Positions 9,110 to 19,436 of a stretch of 64,000 bases of DNA are shown piece after piece. The translations under genes were made by a program, and so were the position numbers. The DNA is from an uncultured Psychroflexus sp. (GTDB lineage Bacteria > Bacteroidota > Bacteroidia > Flavobacteriales > Flavobacteriaceae). The notes beneath the pieces are model-generated. The model was given only the letters and a program-made list of their open reading frames with translations. It did no database searches and was not told where the DNA came from. Location of the stretch: assembly GCA_913056525.1 (NCBI GenBank), contig CAJXLO010000001.1, positions 1 to 64,000 on the forward strand. Reading direction: 5' to 3'. Position 1 is the first letter of the stretch. Each line of letters starts with the position of its first letter.

Positions 9110-10255
9110 ATGAGCGATCATACCGTAGAAGATAAAATTGAACTATCCAGCATACAGGAAGCTATAGATGATATAAGAGCTGGAAAGGTGGTTATCGTAG
9201 TAGATGATGAAGACCGTGAGAACGAAGGTGATTTTGTGGCGGCTGCTGAGACCGTTACTCCTGAAATGATCAACTTCATGGCCAAGAACGGTAGAGGTCT
9301 TATATGCACGCCACTTACTGAAAAACGCTGTGAAAAACTAAAGTTAGACATGATGGTCGGCAACAATACAGACCCTATGGAAACCGCATTTACCATTTCA
9401 GTAGATCTTAGGGGAAAAGGAGTGACCACAGGAATTTCTGCTTCAGATCGTGCAAAGACCATCAAAGCCTTGTGTGACGATGACGCCACGGCCTATGATT
9501 TTAACAAGCCTGGACATATTTTTCCACTAAAAGCAAAGGAAGGTGGTGTTTTAAGAAGAACCGGTCACACGGAAGCCGCTATTGACCTGGCTCGATTAGC
9601 TGGTTTAAAACCAGCAGGCGTTATCGTTGAGATCATGAACGAAGATGGCAGCATGGCCAGACTTCCTGATCTTTATGAAGTAGCCAGGAAGTTCGACCTT
9701 AAACTGGTATCCATTGAGGATCTGGTCTCCTATAGGATGCAGCATGACTCTCTGATAGAGAAAAAAGAAGATTTTGATGTGGAAACCCGCTTTGGCAACT
9801 TTAGGCTACGCGCTTATGAACAAACCACGAACGGTCTGGTGCATCTCGCTCTTACAAAAGGTTCCTGGAAACCTGATGATGAGGTGTTGGTCAGGGTCAA
9901 TTCCACTTTGATCAATAATGATATTCTTGGGACGCTTACGAACAATGCCGACCAACAACTTAAGGATATGTTCGCTGCCATCAATAATGAAGAACAGGGA
10001 GCGATCGTTTTCATCAATCATCTGGATGCTGGTTTTGACCTCTTGAACCGATTAAAAGCATTGAAGGAAAATCAAAAGAAAGGTGTTTTTAAAGCGCCAT
10101 CTGTGAAGATGGATGCTAAAGACTTTGGTATAGGTGCGCAGATATTGCATGATATCGGTGCTTTAAGATTGAAATTGCTCTCTAATTCTAAACAGAAGAA
10201 ACGCGTGGGCATGATCGGATATGGATTAGAGATCGTTAGATACCAGACTTATTAA
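9110..10255 (+). CDS. ribB: 3,4-dihydroxy-2-butanone-4-phosphate synthase with degenerate GTP cyclohydrolase II-like C-terminal domain
   Basis: VVDDEDRENEGDFVAAAE...GRGLICTPLTEKRCEKLKL...RRTGHTEAAIDLARLAGLKPAGVIVEIMNEDGSMARLPDL is the DHBPS signature. Confidence 0.95.
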   Translation: MSDHTVEDKIELSSIQEAIDDIRAGKVVIVVDDEDRENEGDFVAAAETVTPEMINFMAKNGRGLICTPLTEKRCEKLKLDMMVGNNTDPMETAFTISVDLRGKGVTTGISASDRAKTIKALCDDDATAYDFNKPGHIFPLKAKEGGVLRRTGHTEAAIDLARLAGLKPAGVIVEIMNEDGSMARLPDLYEVARKFDLKLVSIEDLVSYRMQHDSLIEKKEDFDVETRFGNFRLRAYEQTTNGLVHLALTKGSWKPDDEVLVRVNSTLINNDILGTLTNNADQQLKDMFAAINNEEQGAIVFINHLDAGFDLLNRLKALKENQKKGVFKAPSVKMDAKDFGIGAQILHDIGALRLKLLSNSKQKKRVGMIGYGLEIVRYQTY

Positions 10256-10265
10256 ATCAAATCTA

Positions 10266-10273
10266 TATATTTG
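10266..10273 (+). promoter_or_regulatory. -7 box TATATTTG upstream of the PASTA protein gene
   Basis: Matches TAnnTTTG, 17 nt before ATG 10291. Confidence 0.45.
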
Positions 10274-10290
10274 TTAACTAATTCAATGAC

Positions 10291-10857
10291 ATGGGCGTAT
10301 TTAAATTCCTGATCAGTAAAACATTCTTCAAGCATTTAGGAATAGCCGTGCTAGTAACCAGTGTCATTTTGATCGGTGTATTTCAGTGGTTAAAGATCAC
10401 AACGAATCATAATGAATATATTGAGGTACCTAACTTGAAGAAATTAGAGCTTTCTATCGTTCAACAAAAACTCCAGAACATGAACTTACGTTTTGAAGTA
10501 CTGGACTCGGCAAGTTTTGACCCTGAATATAAACCTTTAAGCATCATTGAGCATGTTCCTAAAGCTGGCAAAAAGGTAAAGGAGAACAGAAAGATCTATC
10601 TAACCATCAATCCTTCAGGTTTTAGGGAAATAGAAATACCTAAGGGGCTTACTGGAAAGACCTTAAGACAGGTCAGACCTAATCTGATCGCATTAGGATT
10701 TGAAATAGGTGAGATTACAGAAGAAGCCAATATGGCGAAAGATGTTGTTCTCAAATTGAAGCATAATGGTAAAGAAGTCAAGGCAGGTGATAAGTTAAAA
10801 AAAACATCTAAGATCGATCTGGTTGTAGGCGACGGTAGCTTAAAATACCTGGAGTAA
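10291..10857 (+). CDS. PASTA domain-containing protein
   Basis: N-terminal TM then EVPNLKKLELSIVQQKLQNMNLRFEVLDSASFDPEYKPLSIIEHVPKAGKKVKENRKIYLTINP, PASTA repeats. Confidence 0.85.
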   Translation: MGVFKFLISKTFFKHLGIAVLVTSVILIGVFQWLKITTNHNEYIEVPNLKKLELSIVQQKLQNMNLRFEVLDSASFDPEYKPLSIIEHVPKAGKKVKENRKIYLTINPSGFREIEIPKGLTGKTLRQVRPNLIALGFEIGEITEEANMAKDVVLKLKHNGKEVKAGDKLKKTSKIDLVVGDGSLKYLE

Positions 10858-11870
10858 TGACGATGGATAAAGATAAACTCCACCAACATCACAAATTCAC
10901 TGCTGATCAAGGACAAGAACCAGTACGCGTAGACAAGTTCATCACAAACTTTGTAGAGAACGCAACAAGAAATAAAGTGCAAAAAGCCGCCAGGAACGGC
11001 AATATATTCGTCAACGATGTTGCGGTCAAGCCTAATCATAAAGTAAAGCCAAAAGATGTAGTTACAGTGATGTTAGAACATCCGCCGCACGAGAACTTAC
11101 TTACCCCTCAAAACATACCTTTGAACATCGTACACGAAGATGAACAGCTCGTTGTGGTGAACAAGCCTGCGGGAATGGTCGTACATCCCGGTCATGGTAA
11201 CTACAGTGGAACACTGATCAATGCCTTACTTTATCATTTTGATCAGCTTGCGGATAATGACGAACACAGACCCGGATTAGTTCATAGAATAGATAAGGAC
11301 ACAAGCGGGTTGCTGGTCGTTGCTAAAACCGATCATGCCATGGCCTATTTGACCGATCAATTCAAGAATAAGACCAGCCATAGGGAATACACAGCATTAG
11401 TATGGGGAAACGTAAAAGAAGATAAAGGCGAAATAGAAGGTAACATTGCCCGAGATCCTAAAAATAGATTAAGGAACAAGGTTTTTGAAGGGGAAAATGC
11501 CGACCATGGAAAACCAGCTAAAACCTACTATGAGGTGATAGAAAGATTAGGCTATGTTACGCTTATCAAATGCAGATTAGCCACGGGAAGAACCCATCAG
11601 ATACGTGTTCACATGAAACATGCGGGTCATACATTATTCAACGATGAAAGATACGGTGGCGATCAGATACTGAAAGGAACGCATTTTACAAAATATAAAC
11701 AATTCGTTCATAATTGTTTCAAGGTCCTTCCCAGACAAGCCCTTCACGCGGGTACTTTAGGTTTCTATCATCCTGATAGCGGAAATTATATGGCTTTTGA
11801 GCAAGAACTACCCGATGATATGAAGGATTGTATCCTGAAATGGAAACAGTATGCTCATTATAGACTATAG
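10857..11870 (+). CDS. RluA-family pseudouridine synthase (RluD-like)
   Basis: S4 domain plus PGLVHRIDKDTSGLLVVAKTDHAMAYLTDQF and ATGRTHQIRVHMKHAGHTLFNDERYGG. Confidence 0.93.
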   Translation: MTMDKDKLHQHHKFTADQGQEPVRVDKFITNFVENATRNKVQKAARNGNIFVNDVAVKPNHKVKPKDVVTVMLEHPPHENLLTPQNIPLNIVHEDEQLVVVNKPAGMVVHPGHGNYSGTLINALLYHFDQLADNDEHRPGLVHRIDKDTSGLLVVAKTDHAMAYLTDQFKNKTSHREYTALVWGNVKEDKGEIEGNIARDPKNRLRNKVFEGENADHGKPAKTYYEVIERLGYVTLIKCRLATGRTHQIRVHMKHAGHTLFNDERYGGDQILKGTHFTKYKQFVHNCFKVLPRQALHAGTLGFYHPDSGNYMAFEQELPDDMKDCILKWKQYAHYRL

Positions 11871-12021
11871 AAAAAGAGTTTTATCTTATAATCTGAAATT
11901 CCAACTAAAGCTGTAGATGAGTTTAATATGAACAAGTCGGTCTTAAAATAGAGTTCGACCTTAAAAATGCAACTTTAACCCTTCAACAAATGGGACAAAG
12001 TTTCAAATTCTCTAAAAAATA

Positions 12022-12053
12022 AAAGAGGCTGTAACCTGGGTTACAACCTCTTT
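12022..12053 (-). terminator. hairpin between rluA-family gene and T9SS protease; likely (bidirectional) terminator
   Basis: aaagaggctgtaacc-tg-ggttacaacctcttt: 15-bp stem with one G-U/mismatch, 29 nt past the stop of the minus-strand gene. Confidence 0.75.
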
Positions 12054-12081
12054 AAGTTCAATTTTAAGTAAATTGAATGAT

Positions 12082-14370
12082 CTATTCTTTGATGATCCTT
12101 TTTGTTATCTTGTTTTTATTCTCATCTGAAAGTTGTAGTAAATAAACACCAGAGGAAAGCTTATTTGTGCTTATGCTAGTGTTCTCGCCCTCAAATTTAC
12201 CATTTAATATTCTTTTTCCATTTATACTATAAATAGTGTAAGAATAGACAGATGAGGTTTCCGCTTCTATTGTCAGGGACGATTTTACCGGATTAGGATA
12301 AATAACCAGATCGGCGGCCTCTAGCTCGTTTATGGATAAGTTGTTCTCAATACGGAAAGAAACGGATTCAGAATCTCCAAAATCACCGCCGGATATAATT
12401 TCTACCTGATCATCGGTATCCAGAGTATATCCGCCACTTCCAAAATCACAACAAATCCCATCACCATAAGAGTCCTTGATAGTAAATTCAAAACAGGTTT
12501 GATCTGCTACTGTAATGGTCTCATTTACCGTTGTATTATTTGAATATGGCCCACCTTCATCGATCAAGTTGCCAGCATCATCAATTATTTCCCAGGTGGT
12601 TTCATTGCCATAATCATCCGTATTGATCGTTAAATTCAATTCATTCTGATTGGTCGTAAAGACTTCAAACTTTGTAAACTGACTGGAAACTGAGTTGTTA
12701 TTGTCATTTTCATCAGCTATTCCATTAGGCTGAGATAGATCAACACTTAAAGTGTTATTAGTTGATGTTGCGGTAAAGTTAGGCGTTGCGACAACTTCAG
12801 ATTCTCCTTGAGCAAGACTTCCGGTCCAGTTGATAGTAGTTAGAGATTGGCTATTGAACTGATATTCGATGGTAGCAGAGGTAAGATCATTCGTTCCATT
12901 GTTCATGATATTGATCGATGGATCTACCTGACCATCACAAGTTTCATCTGGCAAATTGGATATAGAAACAGTAGCATCATTAGCAAAGACCTGTTCCGGC
13001 GGGAATTGATCAAGGGTCATCGCACCTGTATTACCTGGATCCAGCCAATCGCTCAAACGAGAGGATGGCGTATTACCAAAATCCCAGGATACATCGAACC
13101 TGCCATAAAAATCGATTTGCCCATTATTGGACGTACCGCTACATGCAGCTGCTCCGCCGGCTAACTGACCGATGATCCTACCGTTCTGATCAAATAAAGC
13201 TGAACCAGATGATCCCTGTTCTGTTACACCTTGTTCCCAGTTATCAACTAACCATATTTCCATATTAGATTCTCCATTAAATGAAGTAGTTGTTTGTTGC
13301 ATAGGGTCATCATTCCTACAGGTTTTCATGATATCACCGCTAGGATGATGGATACCAACACTGAAATTAGGGTTTGTCCCGGAACGGTCCCATCCAGCCC
13401 AAACCAGGTCCCAGCTTGAAGGTAATGGTGGATTGATCTGTAACAAAGCCATATCGCTCTTCGCGTTGCTAGCGATCATACTAGATCCGGAGGCAGTTTC
13501 ATCAAAAGCCCCATTAGCTGATTGATCAGTTGTAGCACATTCAGGGTTCGGGCTCACCCAATTGAATCGAAAAGCCCAGGTTCCTGGATTTCCACCTGTA
13601 CAATGATTGGCTGTTAAGAAATATTGCGTTTCGTCATTATTCGTATTATTGATAAGCGTTCCCGTACAAAAACCATTTCCTCCTACGACCATCAATCCAA
13701 CGGACCTTTTTAACTCATCTTTTTTATCGTCAAAATCACTTCCAATGGAACAGTCTACATCTAGGTTACAATCGCCGGAATCATTAAGGCCTTTTTGGGT
13801 AGTTTCATAATCTGTTACTGACCGGTAGCCATGAACAGCCTTAGATAGGTGAAGTTTTACATCTTCTGTGGTATTTGAGGGTTCCTGATAAGCAATCCAA
13901 ATATTATCACCATCTACTAACCAAGAACCGAAAACCCCGTTGTCTTGATTTTGGCTACTTGTGTAAGCTCCTAAAAGATCGGTTTTTTGATCATTGTAAA
14001 AGTAAAGTTTTGAACCTTCAGGAAGATGAAATTCATCAAAGATAAAGTTCATGGTCTTAGCATTATTAGAGCGGATATTCATTACCCAAACGCGAGAACC
14101 ATTTGATAAGTTTATCCATTGACCATCTTCATTGATATCGATATCAACAGAAAACTCTTTTCCAAATCTATAGGGTTTGGAGCGATCAAGGTCTCTGATG
14201 GAATCTTGCTGAAGTCTGGCCTTGAGGTCAAAATCTGGTAATTGGTAAGGTTGGACATCGATCTGGTCCTCTACTTTCCAGCTCAAGGGTTTTCCCTGAT
14301 TAGTGACCTGGGCAAAAGGCATTTGCCATAATAAGATAAATGCTAAGAGAAATAATTTTTTGATATACAT
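12082..14370 (-). CDS. secreted trypsin-like (lysyl endopeptidase-like) serine protease with T9SS type A sorting domain
   Basis: Signal peptide; FCTGTLINN...QYFLTANHCTGG; SDMALLQI; EQGSSGSALFDQNGRIIGQLAGG; C-terminal ADLVIYPNPVKSSLTI...LSSGVYLLQLSDENKNKITKRIIKE. Confidence 0.9.
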   Translation of the reverse strand: MYIKKLFLLAFILLWQMPFAQVTNQGKPLSWKVEDQIDVQPYQLPDFDLKARLQQDSIRDLDRSKPYRFGKEFSVDIDINEDGQWINLSNGSRVWVMNIRSNNAKTMNFIFDEFHLPEGSKLYFYNDQKTDLLGAYTSSQNQDNGVFGSWLVDGDNIWIAYQEPSNTTEDVKLHLSKAVHGYRSVTDYETTQKGLNDSGDCNLDVDCSIGSDFDDKKDELKRSVGLMVVGGNGFCTGTLINNTNNDETQYFLTANHCTGGNPGTWAFRFNWVSPNPECATTDQSANGAFDETASGSSMIASNAKSDMALLQINPPLPSSWDLVWAGWDRSGTNPNFSVGIHHPSGDIMKTCRNDDPMQQTTTSFNGESNMEIWLVDNWEQGVTEQGSSGSALFDQNGRIIGQLAGGAAACSGTSNNGQIDFYGRFDVSWDFGNTPSSRLSDWLDPGNTGAMTLDQFPPEQVFANDATVSISNLPDETCDGQVDPSINIMNNGTNDLTSATIEYQFNSQSLTTINWTGSLAQGESEVVATPNFTATSTNNTLSVDLSQPNGIADENDNNNSVSSQFTKFEVFTTNQNELNLTINTDDYGNETTWEIIDDAGNLIDEGGPYSNNTTVNETITVADQTCFEFTIKDSYGDGICCDFGSGGYTLDTDDQVEIISGGDFGDSESVSFRIENNLSINELEAADLVIYPNPVKSSLTIEAETSSVYSYTIYSINGKRILNGKFEGENTSISTNKLSSGVYLLQLSDENKNKITKRIIKE

Positions 14371-14434
14371 AAATATTTTTGTTTAAAAATCTTTAAACAA
14401 ATCTACTTAGTATTTATCAAACAAAGGAATGATG

Positions 14435-15490
14435 TTACAGAATTAACATCGCATCACCGTAAGAAAAGAACCTGTATTTTTCCTTAATGGCTTCTTTATA
14501 GGCCTTCATCATCAGGTCATGTCCCGTAAAAGCCGATATCATCATCAATAAAGTGGACTTAGGTAGGTGAAAATTGGTCACCATACAATCTGCAATACTA
14601 AAATCATAAGGCGGAAATATGAATTTGTTCGTCCATCCTGTATATTCACCTATTGTATTATTAGAGTTCACGGAGCTTTCTAAAGTACGCATCACCGTAG
14701 TTCCTACTGCACAAACCCTTTTCTTGTTCTTCAAGGCTTCATTGACGGTCTTTGTAGCCTCTTCATCTATTTCTATCTGTTCGCTGTCCATTTTATGTTT
14801 GGAAAGGTCTTCTACTTCTACTGGACTAAAAGTCCCTAATCCTACATGAAGCGTTACTTCTGCAAAGTTCACGCCTTTGATCTCTAATCTTTTCATCAAA
14901 TGTTTAGAGAAATGAAGTCCTGCCGTAGGTGCGGCTACTGCTCCTTCTTTCTTAGCATAGATGGTCTGGTATCGCTCCTCATCATCTGGAGTTACTTCTC
15001 TTTTGATGTACTTGGGTAATGGTGTTTCTCCCAGGTCTTTTAGCTTTTTCCTGAAATCCTGATAAGGTCCATCGAACAAAAATCTAAGCGTTCGTCCTCT
15101 GGATGTCGTATTATCAATGACCTCTGCAACCAGTGAATCATCCTCGCCAAAATAAAGCTTATTCCCTATCCTGATCTTTCTTGCGGGATCCACAAGCACA
15201 TCCCAGAGCCTTGTTTGCGAATTCAATTCCCGTAACAAGAAAACCTCGATCCTGGCACCGGTCTTTTCTTTCGTACCGTATAATCTAGCGGGGAATACTT
15301 TTGTGTTATTAAATACCAGAACATCATCTTCATTAAAATAGTCCTTGAGATCCTTGAAAAGTTTGTGTTCAATGCTTTGATCTTTCCTGTTCACCACCAT
15401 CAATCTGGACTCATCCCTGTTTTCAGCCGGATATTCTGCTATCAATTCCTTTGGTAGTTCAAATTCGAATTCTGAAAGTTTCATTCCCAT
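14435..15490 (-). CDS. queA: S-adenosylmethionine:tRNA ribosyltransferase-isomerase
   Basis: [26 protein letters not shown]...[14 protein letters not shown]...[16 protein letters not shown]...[13 protein letters not shown]...[17 protein letters not shown]. Confidence 0.96.
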   Translation of the reverse strand: MGMKLSEFEFELPKELIAEYPAENRDESRLMVVNRKDQSIEHKLFKDLKDYFNEDDVLVFNNTKVFPARLYGTKEKTGARIEVFLLRELNSQTRLWDVLVDPARKIRIGNKLYFGEDDSLVAEVIDNTTSRGRTLRFLFDGPYQDFRKKLKDLGETPLPKYIKREVTPDDEERYQTIYAKKEGAVAAPTAGLHFSKHLMKRLEIKGVNFAEVTLHVGLGTFSPVEVEDLSKHKMDSEQIEIDEEATKTVNEALKNKKRVCAVGTTVMRTLESSVNSNNTIGEYTGWTNKFIFPPYDFSIADCMVTNFHLPKSTLLMMISAFTGHDLMMKAYKEAIKEKYRFFSYGDAMLIL

Positions 15491-15573
15491 AATAATACGC
15501 TAAAAAAGAATGCAAATATACTATGAGAAAGAGCCTTTGTCAAGCTATCTGCCTTTTTTATTTTTGAGGATAT

Positions 15574-16812
15574 TTAATTATCAACAAGCTGTACTCCTAA
15601 GCGTTCCAGATCACGCCAAAAATCGGGATAGGATTTTTCTACAACTTGTGGGTCATTGATGATGAGCTTTGTCTTTAACACTAATGGTGCAAAGGCCATG
15701 GCCATCCTGTGATCGTCATAAGTAGAAATCTGCTGGACCTTTTCTGGCAATTTTTCTGGCGACCCCATTTTTAAACTGTCATTCGTTATATTCACCTGAG
15801 CATCAAACTTCTCCAGCTCATTCTTCATTGCCTGTAATCTATTAGTTTCCTTGATGGTCAATGTATGTAGTCCTGTTAAATGGCAATCTATTCCCAGTCC
15901 CAAACAAGTTACGGCGATGGTTTGCGCGATATCCGGATTATCATTTAGCTCGAGCTTCAGTTCCCTGATGGCTGATGCATCTGCTTTTTTTAAATAAAGC
16001 CTGTCTTCTTCCACCCATTCCGCGAATACACCTATTCTATCATAGATGTCCGGCAATGCGCTATCCGCCTGAAAAGAGTCAGGTCTTAGAAATTGCAAAT
16101 GTAGTTGCTGGTCTTTTGATAATGCAATCCAACTAAAATAATAGGAGGCGGCGCTCCAATCGGATTCTATTTGGATCGTTCGCGGTAGGTTGAACGAAGT
16201 CGGTCTTTTGATGCTTAGATGATCGGAATGAAAGGAAAAGGCAAATCCTAGTTCTTGCAGTAAAGAAGCCGTATGTTTTATATAGGTCTTAGAGGTGGGT
16301 GCGGTCAGGAACTTTATATCGATATCATCTGCTAAGAAAGGATTGATCAATAATATCGCAGAAATATACTGGCTACTTTGATCAGCTCTTATGCTGATGT
16401 TTTTACCTTTTAGTGATCTACCGCGAATCTTTATTGGCGGATAATTTTCATTTTGCAAATAATCTATCTGAGCTCCCAGTTGTTTGAGTGCATTTACCAG
16501 ATCACCGATAGGTCTTTGATGCATTCTTTTTGAACCATAAAGTTCCCTGACCTCACCTTCCTGCGCTGCGAAATAAGCAGTAAGGAAACGCATGGCTGTT
16601 CCTGCATGGCCTACGTCTACTTTTTCATCACCATTCGCCAATGCTTTCTTTAAAACCTGTGTGTCTACAGAATTGGCCACGTTTTCGAGCTTGATACCTG
16701 GTAAGGCTCGTTGTAGTATCAGCCAGCGATTGGATTCGCTTTTTGAACCTGGCAGTTGTATAAGGTTTGTCGTTCTCTTTACAGGTGAAAAGCTGATCTT
16801 TATTCTATTCAC
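15574..16812 (-). CDS. aroA: 3-phosphoshikimate 1-carboxyvinyltransferase
   Basis: LPGSKSESNRWLIL...VGHAGTAMRFLTAYFA...DWSAASYYFSW...IKETNRLQAMKNELEKF...YDDHRMAMAFAPL; GTG at 16812 overlapping the upstream TAG is the likely start (the ORF extends to 16881). Confidence 0.93.
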   Translation of the reverse strand: MNRIKISFSPVKRTTNLIQLPGSKSESNRWLILQRALPGIKLENVANSVDTQVLKKALANGDEKVDVGHAGTAMRFLTAYFAAQEGEVRELYGSKRMHQRPIGDLVNALKQLGAQIDYLQNENYPPIKIRGRSLKGKNISIRADQSSQYISAILLINPFLADDIDIKFLTAPTSKTYIKHTASLLQELGFAFSFHSDHLSIKRPTSFNLPRTIQIESDWSAASYYFSWIALSKDQQLHLQFLRPDSFQADSALPDIYDRIGVFAEWVEEDRLYLKKADASAIRELKLELNDNPDIAQTIAVTCLGLGIDCHLTGLHTLTIKETNRLQAMKNELEKFDAQVNITNDSLKMGSPEKLPEKVQQISTYDDHRMAMAFAPLVLKTKLIINDPQVVEKSYPDFWRDLERLGVQLVDN

Positions 16813-17065
16813 CGTTTGACCTATTTTTGAATCGTTTTCTGAACTTGAAGAAACTAACGACGAATCCATACACAAAACCACTAAGGATATTGGCTACAAA
16901 GAATTTCAGCAATTTATCAGTCTGGAACTTTGTTTCCGCATATAAGGCCAGATCAAAGCTATAGTTAAGCCAGATATCTACTACATTGTAGATGAGAATG
17001 AAGATCGCAGCCAACTTAACGACATCTACCCAAAAACCTTTAGCACTGATTATATTAGTGAACAT
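16805..17065 (-). CDS. hypothetical small membrane protein
   Basis: 86-aa ORF with two predicted TM segments, overlapping neighbours as in an operon. Confidence 0.6.
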   Translation of the reverse strand: MFTNIISAKGFWVDVVKLAAIFILIYNVVDIWLNYSFDLALYAETKFQTDKLLKFFVANILSGFVYGFVVSFFKFRKRFKNRSNGE

Positions 17066-17391
17066 TATTTTAGTTTTTGATTATTTTGATGACGCTCATG
17101 ATCTCGTTCAGTCTTGAGTTCTAATTTTTTATCAAAGCTTGCCTGTAGGTCTATACCGGTTTGATTAGCCAGACATAAGACAACGAACACCACGTCAGCT
17201 AATTCTTCGCCCAGGTCTTTTTGCCTATCGCTTTCCTTCTCGCTCTGTTCGCCATATCTTCTGGCTATGATACGGGCAACTTCACCTACTTCTTCTGTTA
17301 GCTGAGCCATATTGGTCAATTCGTCAAAATACCGCACGCCGTGTTCATCGATCCATTCATCTACTGCTTTTTGGGCATTTTCTATATTCAT
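17065..17391 (-). CDS. MazG-like nucleotide pyrophosphohydrolase
   Basis: LTNMAQLTEEVGEVARIIARRYGEQ...KDLGEELADVVFVVLCLANQTGIDLQASFDKKLELKTERD; ORF extends to 17400, internal Met at 17391. Confidence 0.9.
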   Translation of the reverse strand: MNIENAQKAVDEWIDEHGVRYFDELTNMAQLTEEVGEVARIIARRYGEQSEKESDRQKDLGEELADVVFVVLCLANQTGIDLQASFDKKLELKTERDHERHQNNQKLK

Positions 17392-17396
17392 ATTGA

Positions 17397-19436
17397 TCAC
17401 GTTTTAGTCAGTACTATTTTGTCTGTCTCTTTTTCAACTACTTTATCAAAATATTGTTTTAGAATAGGATAAAATTCGGGAAGGAATATAGGTTTATTGA
17501 TATTTTGCTGAACCATTATTTGTACATTACCATTAGGTGATTGCTGAACATTATAGCTAAAAGAGCCGGAACTCTCAGGTAACTTCAAAGCTTTTCTTTC
17601 AGGTAGATAATCTATTTTGTATCCTTCAGGAATTACGATATTAGCCATTATCTTTTTAGATCTAGGATAAGTAAAATTAATAGGGAATTCACGATCATCC
17701 CTACCTTGTTTGAACGGATTTTCATCAGTAGCTAAAAAACTGAGTGGTGTTAAGTAGATCTTATCATTGATCTTATCAAAACCATTTTCTTTTGTAAAAG
17801 AAAAACTCTCTAGAACAGGTTTTCCTATCTTCTTAACATTCCTTTTGTTGAAATCACTTATTTGAATATCCTGCTCATTACCCATTTCATCAATATATTC
17901 TTGCTCATCTGTATTAGTCAACTTAACCCGATAGAAATAAGCTATCTGTTCAGTAAACTGTTTTCTAACCTTTCCTGATAAAGTGCCGTCTTCTGATAAT
18001 TGTAAGTTAAGGTTGTAGTTGATCTTAGATGGCTTAGATGGATTAAGAGCGATCGTTCTACTCGTACCATTTCTTCTGATTATTCTTCCATTCCAGTTTA
18101 AACAACGGTAAGGAAGTTGGTCAGGTTTTGTAAACCTGCTGGTGGCGTCTAACTTGAGCACTTTACCATTACCTAGCTCAACACCGCTGATCACATAATT
18201 ATAATGCGTTCTTGCCGGGTAAGTATTCGGAACTCCATGGCTAATGGTACTCACTAGTATCGGGTTTGCATTAAAACCTGCGTAACGTAACATGGATGTG
18301 AGCATGAGATTTATGTCGGCAGAATTACCTTTTCCATCTTCATATATATCTTTAAGCCTATCTGAACAGTATAATCTTGAATCCTCATTCCATTTTACAC
18401 GAGAACGGACGTGGTCAAATATGGCAAATATCTTTGCTCCATCTTTTTTATGTTCTGCCAATAGCTGATCTATATTATCTTCATAATAACCAGTCCTATC
18501 AAGCTCTTTACCAAAGTTGTCACTTTTATAAAAATTCTTAACAACGTCTTTCCAGCTCCTGGTCAAATTCTCTATCCGGCCGGTTTCTATGTTCTTTAAG
18601 TAAGCAAGCTCATGTTTTATAGTGGTTAAGAAATTTCGTTGATTATTAACAAACGGTTCGTCTTTCATCTTAGGTAGATCAAACGCATAATAAGTGAAAT
18701 CATTAAATACATAATCTGTCGAACCAGCGACTCCGCTACCTTCCGCAATGACCTTGATATCCTGTATATGTGAACTTTCTTTTTTATAAACTTTCTGATA
18801 ACCATTAGACCGTTCACTGTAACCAAATCTTTCTGGAACAGATAGTTCATATACAGATTGATCAGTAGGTATTTCATGCTGGAATTCCCAGTCGTTCAAT
18901 CTAGCTATATTAGGCGATGTCAGTGTATATGTATATTCTATAACTGAACCAGGTTCAACCTTGGGGAAAGTGAATTTAACGATATTCGTGTTTTCTGATC
19001 GCTCTTCATCTATCACATCACGTCTTCTCACACGCTCATCTACTACCTTTCCATCTTTTAAATTATAAGTACGTGCTTTTACCTTTGTCACTTTCTCTTT
19101 ATAGTCCGAAGAGCTAGGACTAAAATAAGGTATTTTTATATTAGCATATTCGTAACCTTCTTTGCTATATATTTTGATCCTTCTGGTAACTTCCAGATTG
19201 TATTTCCAACCTCTTATATAGTCAAAGTCAACATCTCCCTTTTCATAGATGATGGCAGCTGGTGCTACAGAATCTTTGGGGTGATATTTTTGTTGGAGTT
19301 CAGCTTTTGAGATTTCTTTGAACTCATATTCCTTTATTTCCGGTCTTTTATCTTCATTACTATCTTGTGCATTTACAGAACATAATCCTGAAATGAAGAA
19401 TATGAAGTAAATAATTTTTGATTTCATCTTTATCAT
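17397..19436 (-). CDS. DUF3857 / transglutaminase-like domain protein (Cys position appears to be Ser)
   Basis: Signal peptide; DVDFDYIRGWKYNLEVTRRIKIYSKEGYEYANIKIPY; ...GKGNSADINLMLTSMLRYAGFNANPILVSTISHG. Confidence 0.88.
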   Translation of the reverse strand: MIKMKSKIIYFIFFISGLCSVNAQDSNEDKRPEIKEYEFKEISKAELQQKYHPKDSVAPAAIIYEKGDVDFDYIRGWKYNLEVTRRIKIYSKEGYEYANIKIPYFSPSSSDYKEKVTKVKARTYNLKDGKVVDERVRRRDVIDEERSENTNIVKFTFPKVEPGSVIEYTYTLTSPNIARLNDWEFQHEIPTDQSVYELSVPERFGYSERSNGYQKVYKKESSHIQDIKVIAEGSGVAGSTDYVFNDFTYYAFDLPKMKDEPFVNNQRNFLTTIKHELAYLKNIETGRIENLTRSWKDVVKNFYKSDNFGKELDRTGYYEDNIDQLLAEHKKDGAKIFAIFDHVRSRVKWNEDSRLYCSDRLKDIYEDGKGNSADINLMLTSMLRYAGFNANPILVSTISHGVPNTYPARTHYNYVISGVELGNGKVLKLDATSRFTKPDQLPYRCLNWNGRIIRRNGTSRTIALNPSKPSKINYNLNLQLSEDGTLSGKVRKQFTEQIAYFYRVKLTNTDEQEYIDEMGNEQDIQISDFNKRNVKKIGKPVLESFSFTKENGFDKINDKIYLTPLSFLATDENPFKQGRDDREFPINFTYPRSKKIMANIVIPEGYKIDYLPERKALKLPESSGSFSYNVQQSPNGNVQIMVQQNINKPIFLPEFYPILKQYFDKVVEKETDKIVLTKT

